A stretch of 64,000 nt of DNA from Lutibacter sp. HS1-25 (GCF_004121075.1 NZ_RHLN01000010.1:31150-95149); one strand, 5' to 3'; shown: positions 9,998 to 19,880, counted from the stretch's first letter. Numbers and translations are program-made. The notes: generated from the sequence alone by a model not told the origin.

Positions 9998-11764
9998 ATG
10001 AGAATTTCAATAGTATTTTTTTTGTTTTGTTTAACATTAATAAGTTGTAAAACAAAAAGTCAGGATAATCAAAATGAAACTGAAATTTCTTCAGCATTGC
10101 AATTGCCAAAAAAACCAAATATTTTATGGCTGGTAACTGAAGATATGGGCGCTTATATTCCGCCTTTTGGAGATTTAACTGTTGAAACACCAAACTTAAC
10201 GCGTTTGGCAAATGAAGGTGTAATTTACCCAAACCTATATTCAACCTCAGGTGTATGTGCTCCAAGTAGAGCTGCAATTGCTACGGGTATGTATCCTTCA
10301 GGTATTGGAGCAAATCATATGAGAGTTAATTCTTATATGAAGGAAACTGGCTTAAAAGCTTATGAAGCTATTCCGCCTTCAGAAGTAAAAATGATTAGTG
10401 AGTTGCTTCGCGAAAATGGCTATTATTGTACCAATAATTATAAAGAAGATTATCAGTTTAAAGCACCTGAAACTGCCTGGGATGAAAGCAGTAAGTATGC
10501 ACATTGGAGAAACAGAGCAGCAGAGCAGCCATTTTATGCTGTATTTAATTTTACCGAAACCCACGAATCTGGTTTGTTTGAACCTTATGGTTTTAGAGAA
10601 ATTGAAACAAGGCATTACCATGAAGGTGATACAAGTTATGTTTGGAAAAACAATGAGTTGCCTGATGCAAAAAATAGAATGACAGAAGCCGAAACACCTG
10701 TGCATTTGCCTAAAAACACCAAATTTAACATACCTCCTTATTTACCAGATACAGAAGTTGTTCGCAATGATATGTGGAAGGTTTACAACAATATTGCCGA
10801 AATGGACAAGCAAGTTGGGGCAGTATTAAAACAATTGGAAGAAGATGGGTTGCTTGAAAATACCATTATATTTTTTTACGGAGATCACGGTGGGCCATTA
10901 CCTAGACAAAAACGTTTAATTTACGACTCGGGTTTAAATACTCCTATGATTATTAGATTTCCTCAAAAAATTAATAGTGGTCAAAAAGATGAACAATTAA
11001 TTAGTTTTGTAGATTTTGCACCAACACTATTGTCTTTAATTGGTGTTGAGCCTCCAAAACACCTACAAGGTCAAGCTTTTTTAGGAGCATATAAAGCTAA
11101 AAATAAAAGAAATTACATTCACGGTGCAGCCGATCGTTTTGATGAAGTAACCGATGCTATAAGAGCAGTAAGAGATGGTCAGTTCAAATATCTTCGTAAT
11201 TACAGACCTGAACAAGGGTATTATTTGCCATTAGGATACAGAGAAAAAATACCAACAATGCAAGAATTACTAAGGTTGCGTGATGAGGGGAAATTAAATG
11301 AAATTCAAAAGCAATGGTTTAGAGATCATAAACCAAAAGAAGAGTTATTTGATTGTAAAGCAGATCCTTTTGAATTAAATAATATTGCTGATGATCCTGC
11401 TTATGCTGATAAATTACAGGAGCTAAGAGCAGAAATGGACAGATGGTTAACAGAAATTAATGATGATCCAACATTGCCTGAAGCACAATTAATCAAAAAT
11501 CTTTGGAATGGGAATGATAGTCAACCAATAACGGCTTTACCAGAAATAGCATATGCAAACGAAAAAGTAACTATTAGCTGTGCTACCGAAGGGGCTTCAA
11601 TAGGTTATAAAATTAAAACTAAAAACGGAGTGTTTCCTAAAGTTTGGAGTATTTACCAAAAACCTCTTTCGCTTAGTAATGATGCTGTAATAATGGTTAA
11701 AACACATCGTATTGGTTTTTTGTCGAGTAAAGTTGTTGAGGTAAAGGTGTTAGATTTAAAGTAG
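9998..11764 (+). CDS. S1-family sulfatase, lipoprotein, with C-terminal beta domain
   Basis: A 588-residue lipoprotein (LISC, Cys17). The alkaline-phosphatase-fold sulfatase domain starts at KPNILWLVTEDMG (metal-binding acidic pair) and carries the formylglycine signature CAPSRAAIATG with predicted FGly precursor Cys87. The second metal site is in FFYGDHGGPLPRQK. The last 75 or so residues (after NGNDSQPI) form a small beta domain like the CHB_HEX_C_1 type, found in a minority of sulfatases. It follows the GH3 gene by 46 bases and very likely shares its transcript. It should remove a sulfate ester from the polysaccharide or its oligomers; which position (for example rhamnose 3-sulfate) cannot be read here. 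Confidence 0.93.
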   Translation: MRISIVFFLFCLTLISCKTKSQDNQNETEISSALQLPKKPNILWLVTEDMGAYIPPFGDLTVETPNLTRLANEGVIYPNLYSTSGVCAPSRAAIATGMYPSGIGANHMRVNSYMKETGLKAYEAIPPSEVKMISELLRENGYYCTNNYKEDYQFKAPETAWDESSKYAHWRNRAAEQPFYAVFNFTETHESGLFEPYGFREIETRHYHEGDTSYVWKNNELPDAKNRMTEAETPVHLPKNTKFNIPPYLPDTEVVRNDMWKVYNNIAEMDKQVGAVLKQLEEDGLLENTIIFFYGDHGGPLPRQKRLIYDSGLNTPMIIRFPQKINSGQKDEQLISFVDFAPTLLSLIGVEPPKHLQGQAFLGAYKAKNKRNYIHGAADRFDEVTDAIRAVRDGQFKYLRNYRPEQGYYLPLGYREKIPTMQELLRLRDEGKLNEIQKQWFRDHKPKEELFDCKADPFELNNIADDPAYADKLQELRAEMDRWLTEINDDPTLPEAQLIKNLWNGNDSQPITALPEIAYANEKVTISCATEGASIGYKIKTKNGVFPKVWSIYQKPLSLSNDAVIMVKTHRIGFLSSKVVEVKVLDLK

Positions 11765-11786
11765 TTTTTTGTTTAAATTTATACGG

Positions 11787-11827
11787 ATAGTACAGGATAC
11801 TATTTGAAATTTGAACAAGTATTTTTA
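11787..11827 (+). promoter_or_regulatory. PUL motif site 3 with -7 box
   Basis: ATAGTACAGGATAC (11787-11800) is followed after exactly 19 bases by TATTTTTA (11820-11827). The motif ends 54 bases before the TTG start at 11855. No terminator is visible between the upstream sulfatase and this site, so read-through is possible. Confidence 0.75.
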
Positions 11828-11854
11828 TAAACTAACAACAAAATTAAAAAACAC

Positions 11855-13099
11855 TTGAATACAAAATCAATTCTTACATTATTTACATTTATAACAATGT
11901 TTGGCATTGTGTCAAAAGCACAGTCAAAAAAGTTTAACAATCCCATAGTAGATAGTATTGTTATTTTTGAAGAAAAAAACGGACTTGTAGCTGTTGAAGC
12001 AGAACATTTTTACAAACAAAGCAATGCTGAAGTTAGAGCGTGGTATAGAACATCAAAAACTGAAACGGCTAATGTTGGCAGAGATGAAGATGCGCCACAT
12101 TTTTTAGATGCTAGTAACAATGCTTATATTGAAATTTTACCAGATACAAGAGTAACCCATTCAGACCAACTTATTCGTGGTGAAAATTTTACAGATGAAG
12201 CCGGAAAAATGGCGATTGTACATTACAAAGTAAAATTCAACACGCCTGGGCGTTATTTTGTTTGGGTAAGAGCTATGAGTACGGGTAGCGAAGACAATGG
12301 TTTGCATGTTGGTTTAAATAACCAATGGCCAGCACACGGTAAACGTATGCAATGGTGTGATGGTAAAAATAAGTGGACTTGGGAAAGTAAGCAAAGAACA
12401 AAGGAAGTACACTGCGGGGTAGCTCACGAGATTTATTTAGATATTGAAAAGCCAGGTGTGCACAACATTCAGTTTAGTATGCGCGAAGATGGTTTTGAAA
12501 TGGACAAATTTATTTTAACCACCGATAAAAATTATGTGCCTTCAGAAAAAGGACCAGCAATAAATTTAGCACAAGGTAAATTGCCTGTTGCAGAAGCTAA
12601 AGTTGTTCAAGAACAATCGTATTTTAACAATATTTCAAAAGCACTTCCTGAGAATAAAGTAATTGCATCTCAAGAATTTCCTGTTGAAGAAACCAATTTT
12701 TATAAAAACGGAAAAAATTGGTTAGCCATCAACCCAAAAGAACATAAAGAAGCACAAACAAGTACGACTTTTAATTTTGAAAGTGGAAAGTATGATGTGG
12801 TTTTTGTTGGTGTAGGTGAAAATGACGGTAGTTCAACTTTCAGCGTTTCAATTAATAATAAATTGCTTGGAACTTATGCGCCTCCATTGGCCAAAACAAT
12901 GTGGGAAGAAGGAAGAGAATTTAATGCTTTGTGGAGAAATATCAAACTAAAAAAAGGTGATAAAATTACTGTAACAGCTAAAGTAGGTACAGATGGAAAA
13001 GAGTTTACTCGCGGAAGATGGGCTGGTATTATTTTTACACCTGTTGGAAAAGGTAAGCAAATACAAGAATCTCCAACAACCTACTTATTTATAAAATAA
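11855..13099 (+). CDS. Secreted putative carbohydrate-binding protein with GH115 C-terminal-like domains
   Basis: A 414-residue protein. A TTG start is chosen because it alone gives a full signal peptide (MNTKSILTLFTFITMFGIVSKAQ) and lies at the normal distance from motif site 3; the next ATG would cut the signal in half. After the signal, residues of about 35-225 contain VAVEAEHFYKQ, GRYFVWVRAMSTGSEDNG and HNIQFSMREDGFEMDKFIL, the pattern of the GH115 C-terminal/CBM6-like beta-sandwich that binds carbohydrate. Residues of about 265-410 form a second beta-sandwich (ESGKYDVVFVGVGENDGSS). No catalytic residues are recognised. It probably binds or presents polysaccharide, and leads an operon with a nucleoside-hydrolase-like protein, a sulfatase and the ulvan lyase. 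Confidence 0.65.
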   Translation: MNTKSILTLFTFITMFGIVSKAQSKKFNNPIVDSIVIFEEKNGLVAVEAEHFYKQSNAEVRAWYRTSKTETANVGRDEDAPHFLDASNNAYIEILPDTRVTHSDQLIRGENFTDEAGKMAIVHYKVKFNTPGRYFVWVRAMSTGSEDNGLHVGLNNQWPAHGKRMQWCDGKNKWTWESKQRTKEVHCGVAHEIYLDIEKPGVHNIQFSMREDGFEMDKFILTTDKNYVPSEKGPAINLAQGKLPVAEAKVVQEQSYFNNISKALPENKVIASQEFPVEETNFYKNGKNWLAINPKEHKEAQTSTTFNFESGKYDVVFVGVGENDGSSTFSVSINNKLLGTYAPPLAKTMWEEGREFNALWRNIKLKKGDKITVTAKVGTDGKEFTRGRWAGIIFTPVGKGKQIQESPTTYLFIK

Positions 13100-13123
13100 A
13101 AATTACTTCAAAAAATAAAAAAA

Positions 13124-13969
13124 ATGAATAAACTAGCAGTATTAATTATCGCAGCATTAATTACAACAAGTTGCGTAACAGCACAAAAAATAAATCCTCC
13201 TGCAGGGCGTATAGCAGTAGTTGCAGATGGAAATTCACCTGATCCTGATGATTTAGGCGGTACAGCAGTTTCCTTGGCTTTGCTTCGTGCTGCCGGCTTG
13301 GAAGATCGCTTGGTGCATTATTCACATTGTTGCGATTTGGTAGTTTTACATAGAATTTCGGCAGAAGCTGAACATGAAAGACACGCTATGATGCAAACCA
13401 CTTGTGACGGTACAGCCCGTCGTTGGGGAGGTTTTGATCACATTACTTTTTGGGATGCAAAATGGCAAACAGAACAAACTATTAAAGATTTAGTAAAAGC
13501 GATAAATGTATCTACTGAAGAAGATCCGCTGTGGATTGTAGAGGCTGGCGAGCCAGATATTATTGGTTTTGCATTGCAAGCATCGTCAAAAGAAAAACAT
13601 AAATATGTAAAAGTAATTACGCACCATCCTGCAAATGATGATGCAGGAGATTTTTTTAAGTGGCAAGAAATTTTAGATTTTGGGGTTGAAGAAGTTCGTA
13701 TTCCAGATCAAAATATAAATCTTAAAGTAAATGAAGCTGAGTGGGATTGGGCAATGAATCATGCTGATGATCGTGTGCAATTTGTTTGGTTAATGGGTAA
13801 AATGGCTGAAATAGACAATGTGGTTAAATTTCAAAAAGGAAAATGGGATTGTTCTGATGCTGGAATGGTACTTTATTGGATCACAGGCGCTACAAATGGT
13901 GGTTTAGAACAAGGTTCTGTTGAACAGGTAAAAACATTATTACTTAACTATATAGAAAAGAATAATTAA
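13124..13969 (+). CDS. Nucleoside-hydrolase-like lipoprotein of unknown substrate
   Basis: A 281-residue protein with a likely lipoprotein signal (TTSC, Cys17). The mature part opens with RIAVVADGNSPDPDDLGG, an aspartate-rich motif like the Ca-binding DxDxxDD of nucleoside hydrolases and DUF1593-type proteins, and contains LWIVEAGEPDIIGFALQ and KVITHHPANDDAGD. The overall fold is probably nucleoside-hydrolase-like, but it is not a standard purine or pyrimidine salvage enzyme because it is exported and sits inside a PUL. It lies 24 bases after the putative binding protein and 14 bases before a sulfatase, so co-transcription is likely. A role on a glycosidic bond is plausible but unproven. Confidence 0.55.
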   Translation: MNKLAVLIIAALITTSCVTAQKINPPAGRIAVVADGNSPDPDDLGGTAVSLALLRAAGLEDRLVHYSHCCDLVVLHRISAEAEHERHAMMQTTCDGTARRWGGFDHITFWDAKWQTEQTIKDLVKAINVSTEEDPLWIVEAGEPDIIGFALQASSKEKHKYVKVITHHPANDDAGDFFKWQEILDFGVEEVRIPDQNINLKVNEAEWDWAMNHADDRVQFVWLMGKMAEIDNVVKFQKGKWDCSDAGMVLYWITGATNGGLEQGSVEQVKTLLLNYIEKNN

Positions 13970-13983
13970 GGGATTAAATTATT

Positions 13984-15447
13984 ATGAAATACCACTTCAA
14001 AAGTAAATTAAGTGTAATACTAATGCTATTTGTTGGGTTTGTTGGCTATTCTCAAAAAAGTATAATTAAATCTGAAAGCAAACAAAAACCTAATATTGTT
14101 TTTATATTTGCAGATCAATATAGAAGGGCTTCATTGGGTTTTTTAAATGAAGATCCAGTTGTTACTCCAAATATTGACAAGCTAGCCAAAGAAGGTGTTT
14201 TTTTTAGTAAAGCTGTTGCCAATCACCCACTTTGTAGTCCCTACCGTGCAATGCTTTTAACTGGTAAATATCCACTCTCAAATGGTGTTGTAGCAAATTG
14301 TCAATCTTCTAGAACTCAATATGGAAATTATTTAAAAAACGATGAAATCACTTTTTCAGATGTATTGGCTGAGAATGGCTACAGTGCAGGTTATGTAGGT
14401 AAATGGCACTTAGATGGGCCTGAGCCAACAGTACAAGGAGAAAAGGTGGTTTGGGATAGTTGGTGTCCACCTGATCAACGACATGGTTTTACATTCTGGT
14501 ATGCATACGGAACTCATAATAAACATAACAATCCTTATTATTGGACGACCAATGCTAGCGAAAACGAGATTGTAGATGTAAAACAATGGTCTCCAGAGCA
14601 CGAAGCAGATATTATTATTGATTACTTAAAAAATGAAAATGATCAAAGAGAAAGCGATAAACCTTTTGCGATGTTTTGGTCTATCAATCCACCTCATACA
14701 CCTTTCAATCAAGTACCTGAAAAATATAAGAATCATTATGCTGGGCAAGATTATAAAACCTTATTAAATCGCCCTAATGTTGAATTTACCAATAATGAAG
14801 AATTAAAAAGAGGTGATAGAGGTGTTGATAAGAGATTAAATCAAGCGCCAGACTATTTTGCTTCTGTAAATGGAGTAGATGAACAAATTGGGAGAGTGAT
14901 TGAACAATTAAAAGCAATGGGACTTTATGAAAATACCATTATTGTATTTTCTTCAGATCACGGAGAAATGTTAGGAAGTCAAGGGTTAATGCATAAAAAT
15001 GTATGGTTTCGTGAGGCTTATGAAATTCCATTTATAGTACACTATCCAAAAAAAATAAAACCTAAAACAGACGATTTATTAATCAGTGTTCCTGATTATA
15101 TGCCTACAATCCTTGGGTTATTGGGACTTGGAGATAAAGTTCCAACTGCTGTTGAAGGTATTGATTATTCAAATGTATTTTTTAACAAACAAGTAACTAA
15201 ACCAGATAAGCAACTTTATTTTGGTTCAGAACCATCTAACCCAAGTTCAGGAACTAGAGGATTTAGAAATAAGGATTACACTTTTGCTGTGGTAAAAGAT
15301 GATGATGGTAATAAATTCTATTATTTATACAATGATAAAAAAGATCCTTATCAAATGACCAATTTATGGGGTGAAGATTCTAAGTTGGATAAAAAAATGG
15401 AAGAAGAATTACAAAATCTTTTAAAAAGTATGAATGACCCTTGGTAG
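13984..15447 (+). CDS. S1-family sulfatase (CSPYR active-site variant)
   Basis: A 487-residue exported sulfatase with a signal peptide ending near GYSQ. KPNIVFIFADQYRRAS provides the first metal ligands, the signature is CSPYRAMLLTGKYP with predicted FGly precursor Cys84, and VFSSDHGEMLGSQGLMHKN supplies the second metal site. The signature keeps the Cys, Pro and Arg needed for formylglycine formation but has Tyr where Ser is usual, which is seen in some S1 subfamilies. The GKWHLDGPEP segment is standard. It is 14 bases after the nucleoside-hydrolase-like gene and precedes the ulvan lyase. Position specificity is unknown. Confidence 0.92.
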   Translation: MKYHFKSKLSVILMLFVGFVGYSQKSIIKSESKQKPNIVFIFADQYRRASLGFLNEDPVVTPNIDKLAKEGVFFSKAVANHPLCSPYRAMLLTGKYPLSNGVVANCQSSRTQYGNYLKNDEITFSDVLAENGYSAGYVGKWHLDGPEPTVQGEKVVWDSWCPPDQRHGFTFWYAYGTHNKHNNPYYWTTNASENEIVDVKQWSPEHEADIIIDYLKNENDQRESDKPFAMFWSINPPHTPFNQVPEKYKNHYAGQDYKTLLNRPNVEFTNNEELKRGDRGVDKRLNQAPDYFASVNGVDEQIGRVIEQLKAMGLYENTIIVFSSDHGEMLGSQGLMHKNVWFREAYEIPFIVHYPKKIKPKTDDLLISVPDYMPTILGLLGLGDKVPTAVEGIDYSNVFFNKQVTKPDKQLYFGSEPSNPSSGTRGFRNKDYTFAVVKDDDGNKFYYLYNDKKDPYQMTNLWGEDSKLDKKMEEELQNLLKSMNDPW

Positions 15448-15504
15448 TTTTAAAAAATAAATAAACTTCATATATAATAACCTAATAATCAAAATAACTA
15501 TTAA

Positions 15505-17970
15505 ATGAAAATACGCTTAAAACATTTTTTTAATTCACAAGGTTTATGGGCCTTTCTATTTATTCTTTTTATTAATTCGAGCCATTTATATGCGCAAATA
15601 ACTTTAGAAAGTGAGGTGGAAATTTCAAATCAAGTACTTTTTTTTGATGGAACTAAAGTAGCAGATTTAAATAATCTTCCTGCAAATTCTACAAGTGGCT
15701 ATGATTACGCTTATGGTAATGCGCTTACGCCTCATGGAGATTGTATTAAAACTTATAAAGATTTTGTTTTTATGACCTGGTATCGTGGTGGTAAAGATGA
15801 TCGTCATGTAATGTTAACAAGGTATAATACCAAAACGGGTGTTCTAAAAACAATTGAATTTCCTCATCAGCATACTGGTTTTGATGGTAATTGGTGGATA
15901 GGTGAAACCCACAATACCATTGCAGTTGGTATTTGCCCTAAAGATGAAACCGTTCATTTACTTTATGACATGCACAGAAATGGAAATGTAGCTGCATTTG
16001 CTAATGATTATTTGAGGTATTCTTACACTGTTGATGGTGCAGCAACAGTACCAGATGATGAGTTTACATTAGATCGTTTTGTAAATTCTCCAGCCGGAAA
16101 TTTCAAACATTTGGCATTTGATGGTATTGATGATGTAAATACAACAAAGTTGTTAACGTATCCTGCATTTTTTACCAATGATGAAGGTGACTTATTTATG
16201 AAAATGAGATTTGGTTACGATAGAAATGGTAAATTTTTATTTGCAAAATTTGATGGAACAAAATGGGAAGGATATACCGAATTTAATAAAATGCAAGCCT
16301 CAAGTGATCCAACAGTTGCATTTAATTGGGGATTGTATGGCGATTTTAAATACTTAAATGGTAAATTAAGAATTGGTTTTCAGCGAAGATATGGTGATAG
16401 AAACGACAAATACCTGTATCAAAATGGTATTTATTATGCTTATACTGATGATCCAAATGGATTAACGCAATGGAAAGATTATAAGGGTGTAGGTTTTACG
16501 AGACCAATAGCAAATGCTGACTTAATTAAAATTGCAGAACCTGGTGATTTTGTTGCTACTACTCAAAAAGATATGGTTTATATTATAGGTGGTTTTGATT
16601 TTACTGTTACAGCTCGTGGAGATGAGCATTTTGTAAGTACAGTTAAGGATAACCAATTTAATGTAACAAAAAAATTGCATACCTACCGTAAAGCTACAGA
16701 TGCTGATTTTACTACAGAAGAATACGATGCTGGTAGCGAATTATATACTTCAGGAGATGATGTGTATGTTATTGGTTTAAAAAATGGTCGTGTAAATATT
16801 GTGAAAACTGAAGGAGGTACTAATAATTTTGTAGAAGTCTATCAACAAACTACAGGGCCAACATTTGATAAAGGAGTGGTATATGTAGATAATGGTAAAC
16901 TATACTATTATTTAAAACAAGCTGGTGGAACAGGAGATCAACGTACTACTTATTTACAAATTTTTGATTTAGGTATTGTCGTTACGCCAGAACCTTTTGG
17001 AGTGTCACTTTTAACACCTCAAGATAGTGATGTGTTTAGTGAAGGAGATGATGTATCATTGTATGCAAAGGCCACAACAGATAATGGTTCAATTACAAAA
17101 GTTGAATTTTTAATTAACGATGCTGTATTTGCCGAAGATTTAACATCACCTTATTCATTAAATTGGACAGCTGCTGCCAAAGGTTTTTATACCATTAAAG
17201 CTATTGCATATGACGATCAAGGTGCTTCGATTTCTTCTTCAGAAATTACTGTTGAAGTAAAAGAAGTTGATTTAACCGATTTATCTGGCGATATCTATAG
17301 ATTAAGAAATGTGGCAACGGGACAATTCTTGCAGGCTCAGGCAGCATCAGCAACTCCTGTACTAATGAATAATTCTGGTGATGGACAAGATAAAGAATGG
17401 TCTTTTGTCAAAACCGGCACTAATTTTTATAATATTGATAGTGAGTTAACAGGTATTTTACGGGCTACAGGTAGTAGCTTTTTACCTCCTTATGCTGCTG
17501 TAAATACAACTAAAGGTTCTCCAGCTACAGATTCAGATAAGATTTGGACGGTACATTATATAGCGGCTGATAATACTTATAGATTTGAAGCAGGAAGTAA
17601 TGGTAGATTTTTGTATCATGATGCTGATGGAACTGTGTATAATAGTGCGGCTTTGGATACAGATGCCAGAAGTAAATGGCAAGTTATATCAAAAAGCGTT
17701 ACACTTGGTGTTGATGATTTAGATTTAAATGCGTCTTTTATTAAATTGTATCCTAATCCTGCAAAAAATGAATTTACAATTGTTTTTAAAGGAAGTGAAA
17801 ATAGAACGATCATTATTTCTGATGTTTTGGGAAAAGAGGTTTATAAATACACAACAAATAATGAAAGTATTCGGATAGACAATGAAGGACAGTTTAAAAC
17901 AGGAGTTTATATTGTTAAAGTTGTAGGCGAGAATCAAAAATCATATGTTAAAAAACTGATTGTTAATTAA
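15505..17970 (+). CDS. Secreted PL24/PL25-type ulvan lyase with Ig-like, ricin-like and T9SS sorting domains
   Basis: An 821-residue multidomain protein. After a signal peptide (ending LYAQ), residues of about 35-490 form a BNR-type seven-bladed propeller matching the ulvan lyase families PL24/PL25: HGDCIKTYKDFVFMTWYRGG, FPHQHTGF (His121, His123), GETHNTIAVGICPKD (His136) and LLYDMHRNG. Then follow an Ig-like domain (about 500-590, ITKVEFLINDAVFAEDLTSP), a beta-trefoil ricin/CBM13-like domain (about 598-735, YRLRNVATGQFLQAQ) and a type A T9SS sorting tail (about 745-821, LYPNPAKNEF to KLIVN). It should be secreted by the type IX system and cleave the rhamnose-3-sulfate to glucuronate linkage by beta-elimination, giving unsaturated oligosaccharides. 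This gene is the strongest pointer to ulvan. PL24 and PL25 cannot be separated by eye. Confidence 0.82.
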   Translation: MKIRLKHFFNSQGLWAFLFILFINSSHLYAQITLESEVEISNQVLFFDGTKVADLNNLPANSTSGYDYAYGNALTPHGDCIKTYKDFVFMTWYRGGKDDRHVMLTRYNTKTGVLKTIEFPHQHTGFDGNWWIGETHNTIAVGICPKDETVHLLYDMHRNGNVAAFANDYLRYSYTVDGAATVPDDEFTLDRFVNSPAGNFKHLAFDGIDDVNTTKLLTYPAFFTNDEGDLFMKMRFGYDRNGKFLFAKFDGTKWEGYTEFNKMQASSDPTVAFNWGLYGDFKYLNGKLRIGFQRRYGDRNDKYLYQNGIYYAYTDDPNGLTQWKDYKGVGFTRPIANADLIKIAEPGDFVATTQKDMVYIIGGFDFTVTARGDEHFVSTVKDNQFNVTKKLHTYRKATDADFTTEEYDAGSELYTSGDDVYVIGLKNGRVNIVKTEGGTNNFVEVYQQTTGPTFDKGVVYVDNGKLYYYLKQAGGTGDQRTTYLQIFDLGIVVTPEPFGVSLLTPQDSDVFSEGDDVSLYAKATTDNGSITKVEFLINDAVFAEDLTSPYSLNWTAAAKGFYTIKAIAYDDQGASISSSEITVEVKEVDLTDLSGDIYRLRNVATGQFLQAQAASATPVLMNNSGDGQDKEWSFVKTGTNFYNIDSELTGILRATGSSFLPPYAAVNTTKGSPATDSDKIWTVHYIAADNTYRFEAGSNGRFLYHDADGTVYNSAALDTDARSKWQVISKSVTLGVDDLDLNASFIKLYPNPAKNEFTIVFKGSENRTIIISDVLGKEVYKYTTNNESIRIDNEGQFKTGVYIVKVVGENQKSYVKKLIVN

Positions 17971-17982
17971 ATTATGTAGTTC

Positions 17983-18335
17983 TTTAAATTATAAAACACG
18001 GCAACAGTTGGGATGTTGTTGTTCATTGAGTCTTTATTCTGTTGCAGTTCGTAATCCTGTTTTTCAGTTGACCACATCAGTATTTGATAAAATTAAAATC
18101 AAATTAGAAAATGGAAAGGAATTTCTTATAATAACTAATGGACAAGAGAAAATGGTTTTTATATCCAAAAAGCTAAATTAAATAGCTAAATTCATAAAAA
18201 AGCCTCATCAGTCATAACCAAATGAGAAATGGTGGTTTATTAGGGTGTAAAATATCAAAAAGTCCCAATAAAAAAGGTAATGCAGTAAATATTGAAAAAG
18301 GAAATTTAAACATTAAGAATAATAAAGAAGACTAA
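17983..18335 (+). pseudogene. Decayed C-terminal remnant of a GH92-like glycosidase
   Basis: Two adjacent frames together resemble the end of a GH92 (alpha-mannosidase-type) protein. In the first frame the translation reads SVAVRNPVFQLTTSVFDK then IKIKLENGKEFLI, like the family's FYPV...SPLFDKVTIKLENGK segment. It stops at 18179-18181. From 18207, in another frame, ISHNQMRNGGLLGCKISKSP continues with NKKG, like the family's terminal H..I..GG.L.F.M...PNK segment, to a stop at 18335. The rest of the enzyme is missing: the upstream gene is the unrelated lyase. This is an eroded fragment left between the lyase and the next sulfatase. Identification rests on pattern memory of the GH92 C-terminus, so it is moderate. 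Confidence 0.55.
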
Positions 18336-18354
18336 CAAATAATTATAAATATTG

Positions 18355-19797
18355 ATGAAAAAATACCTATTAGCATTCATAATCAGTCTAAATTTTGGCT
18401 CAACCATATTTGCTCAAGAACAACCAAATGTGGTTGTTTTTTTAATGGACGATTTACGGCCTGAATTGGGTTGCTATGGCGATCCAATGATAAAAAGTCC
18501 TAACATTGATCGTTTGGCAAATGAAGGTGTGCTGTTTCAGAATGCGTATGCTCAACAGGCACTTTGCGCACCTTCACGTATGAGTATATTAACAGGTTTA
18601 CGCCCTGAAACTATTGGTATCTATTCCTTATTTACACCGCTACGTTCAAAGTATAAAGATATGGTTACAATGCCTCAGTTTTTTAAGGAGCATGGTTATA
18701 CCACTGTAAGTGTAGGTAAAGTATATCACCATACTACTGATGATACAGAAAGTTGGAGTATTCATATTCCTAAAGAGTCAAATTCTTGGGTGAAACCTGA
18801 AAATTTAGCTTTAATAGATAGTCTTAAAAGTGCAGGTATTAATGGTAATGGACCTGCTTTTGAATGTGCAGATGTTGCTGATGAAGCTTATAAAGACGGG
18901 CGTACAGCAAACCACGCTATTGAAATACTTCAAAAAGTTAAAGATGAAAAGTTTTTGATGTTTGTAGGTTTAACCAAACCTCATCTTCCGTTTAACGCTC
19001 CAAAAAAATATTGGGATTTATACAATAGAGAACAGTTTAATGTTCCAGCAAAATTAGCTCCCAAAGATATGTACAGACTTGCGCTTACAAATTGGGGTGA
19101 GTTACGCGGTTATTATGGGATACCTTCAGAAGGACTTTTAGATGATGATCTTACAAAAGAATTGATTCATGGTTACCATGCATCTGTAAGTTATAGCGAT
19201 GCGCAAATTGGTAAAGTGATGCAGGCATTGGAGGAACTTGATTTACGTAAAAATACCATTGTTATTCTGATGGGTGATCACGGTTATAAATTAGGCGAAT
19301 ATGGTGCTTGGTGTAAGCATAGCAATTTTGAAATTGATGTAAATGTGCCATTTATTATTAGTAGAGAAACAAGTTACAAAAACAGGGTAACAAATCAAAA
19401 ATCAAATGCTTTGGTTGAAAATGTTGATTTGTTTAAAACTGTTGCAGAAGCCTGTTGTTTTGAAACGCCATCCATAGAGGGTAAAAGTCTTGTGCCATTA
19501 TTAGACAATCCAAATGCGGATTGGAGTAAAGGTGCTTATAGTTTATATCCAAGAGGAAAAAATACCATGGGATTTACTTGTACCAATGGCGAATATAGAT
19601 ATACCGAATGGTGGGATAATAAAGCGCAAAAGGCAATTGATCAAGAGCTTTATTTGTGTAAGCAAAATTATATGGAAGAAACACAAAACTTAGCAAAAGA
19701 TCCAAACTATAACAATGAGGTGCTTAAAATGATGAAATTACTCGAAATACAGTTCCCTTTAGATAAGAGGTCATCTTATCCACAAAACGATAAATAG
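18355..19797 (+). CDS. S1-family sulfatase, iduronate-2-sulfatase-like
   Basis: A 480-residue exported sulfatase. The ATG at 18355 is preferred over the TTG three bases earlier. The signal peptide ends at [24 protein letters not shown], the signature [11 protein letters not shown] (FGly precursor Cys71), [10 protein letters not shown] and [20 protein letters not shown] match the iduronate-2-sulfatase-like branch of S1 (S1_7 type). The family usually acts on 2- or 3-sulfated uronate or hexose, but subfamily specificity in PULs varies. A long terminator follows 30 bases downstream, so it is the last gene of its operon, after the GH92-like fragment. Confidence 0.92.
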   Translation: MKKYLLAFIISLNFGSTIFAQEQPNVVVFLMDDLRPELGCYGDPMIKSPNIDRLANEGVLFQNAYAQQALCAPSRMSILTGLRPETIGIYSLFTPLRSKYKDMVTMPQFFKEHGYTTVSVGKVYHHTTDDTESWSIHIPKESNSWVKPENLALIDSLKSAGINGNGPAFECADVADEAYKDGRTANHAIEILQKVKDEKFLMFVGLTKPHLPFNAPKKYWDLYNREQFNVPAKLAPKDMYRLALTNWGELRGYYGIPSEGLLDDDLTKELIHGYHASVSYSDAQIGKVMQALEELDLRKNTIVILMGDHGYKLGEYGAWCKHSNFEIDVNVPFIISRETSYKNRVTNQKSNALVENVDLFKTVAEACCFETPSIEGKSLVPLLDNPNADWSKGAYSLYPRGKNTMGFTCTNGEYRYTEWWDNKAQKAIDQELYLCKQNYMEETQNLAKDPNYNNEVLKMMKLLEIQFPLDKRSSYPQNDK

Positions 19798-19828
19798 TTT
19801 AATTTTAAGGTGTTAATTTTTGTATTTT

Positions 19829-19880
19829 AAAAAATCAAAAGAATTTGTGTAAAATTAAATTCTTTTGATTTTTTTTATGC
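19829..19880 (+). terminator. Strong terminator after the sulfatase
   Basis: A perfect 18-base inverted repeat (19829-19846 with 19857-19874) has a 10-base loop, and its T-rich 3' arm runs on into more T residues. It clearly ends the operon and shows that an upstream extension of the next open frame into this region is not coding. Confidence 0.92.

Noticed and set aside
17960..18181. A 73-codon open frame as an independent small gene
   Set aside because: It overlaps the end of the lyase gene and its second half reads as a piece of a GH92-like enzyme continuing in another frame, so it is treated as part of a pseudogene.
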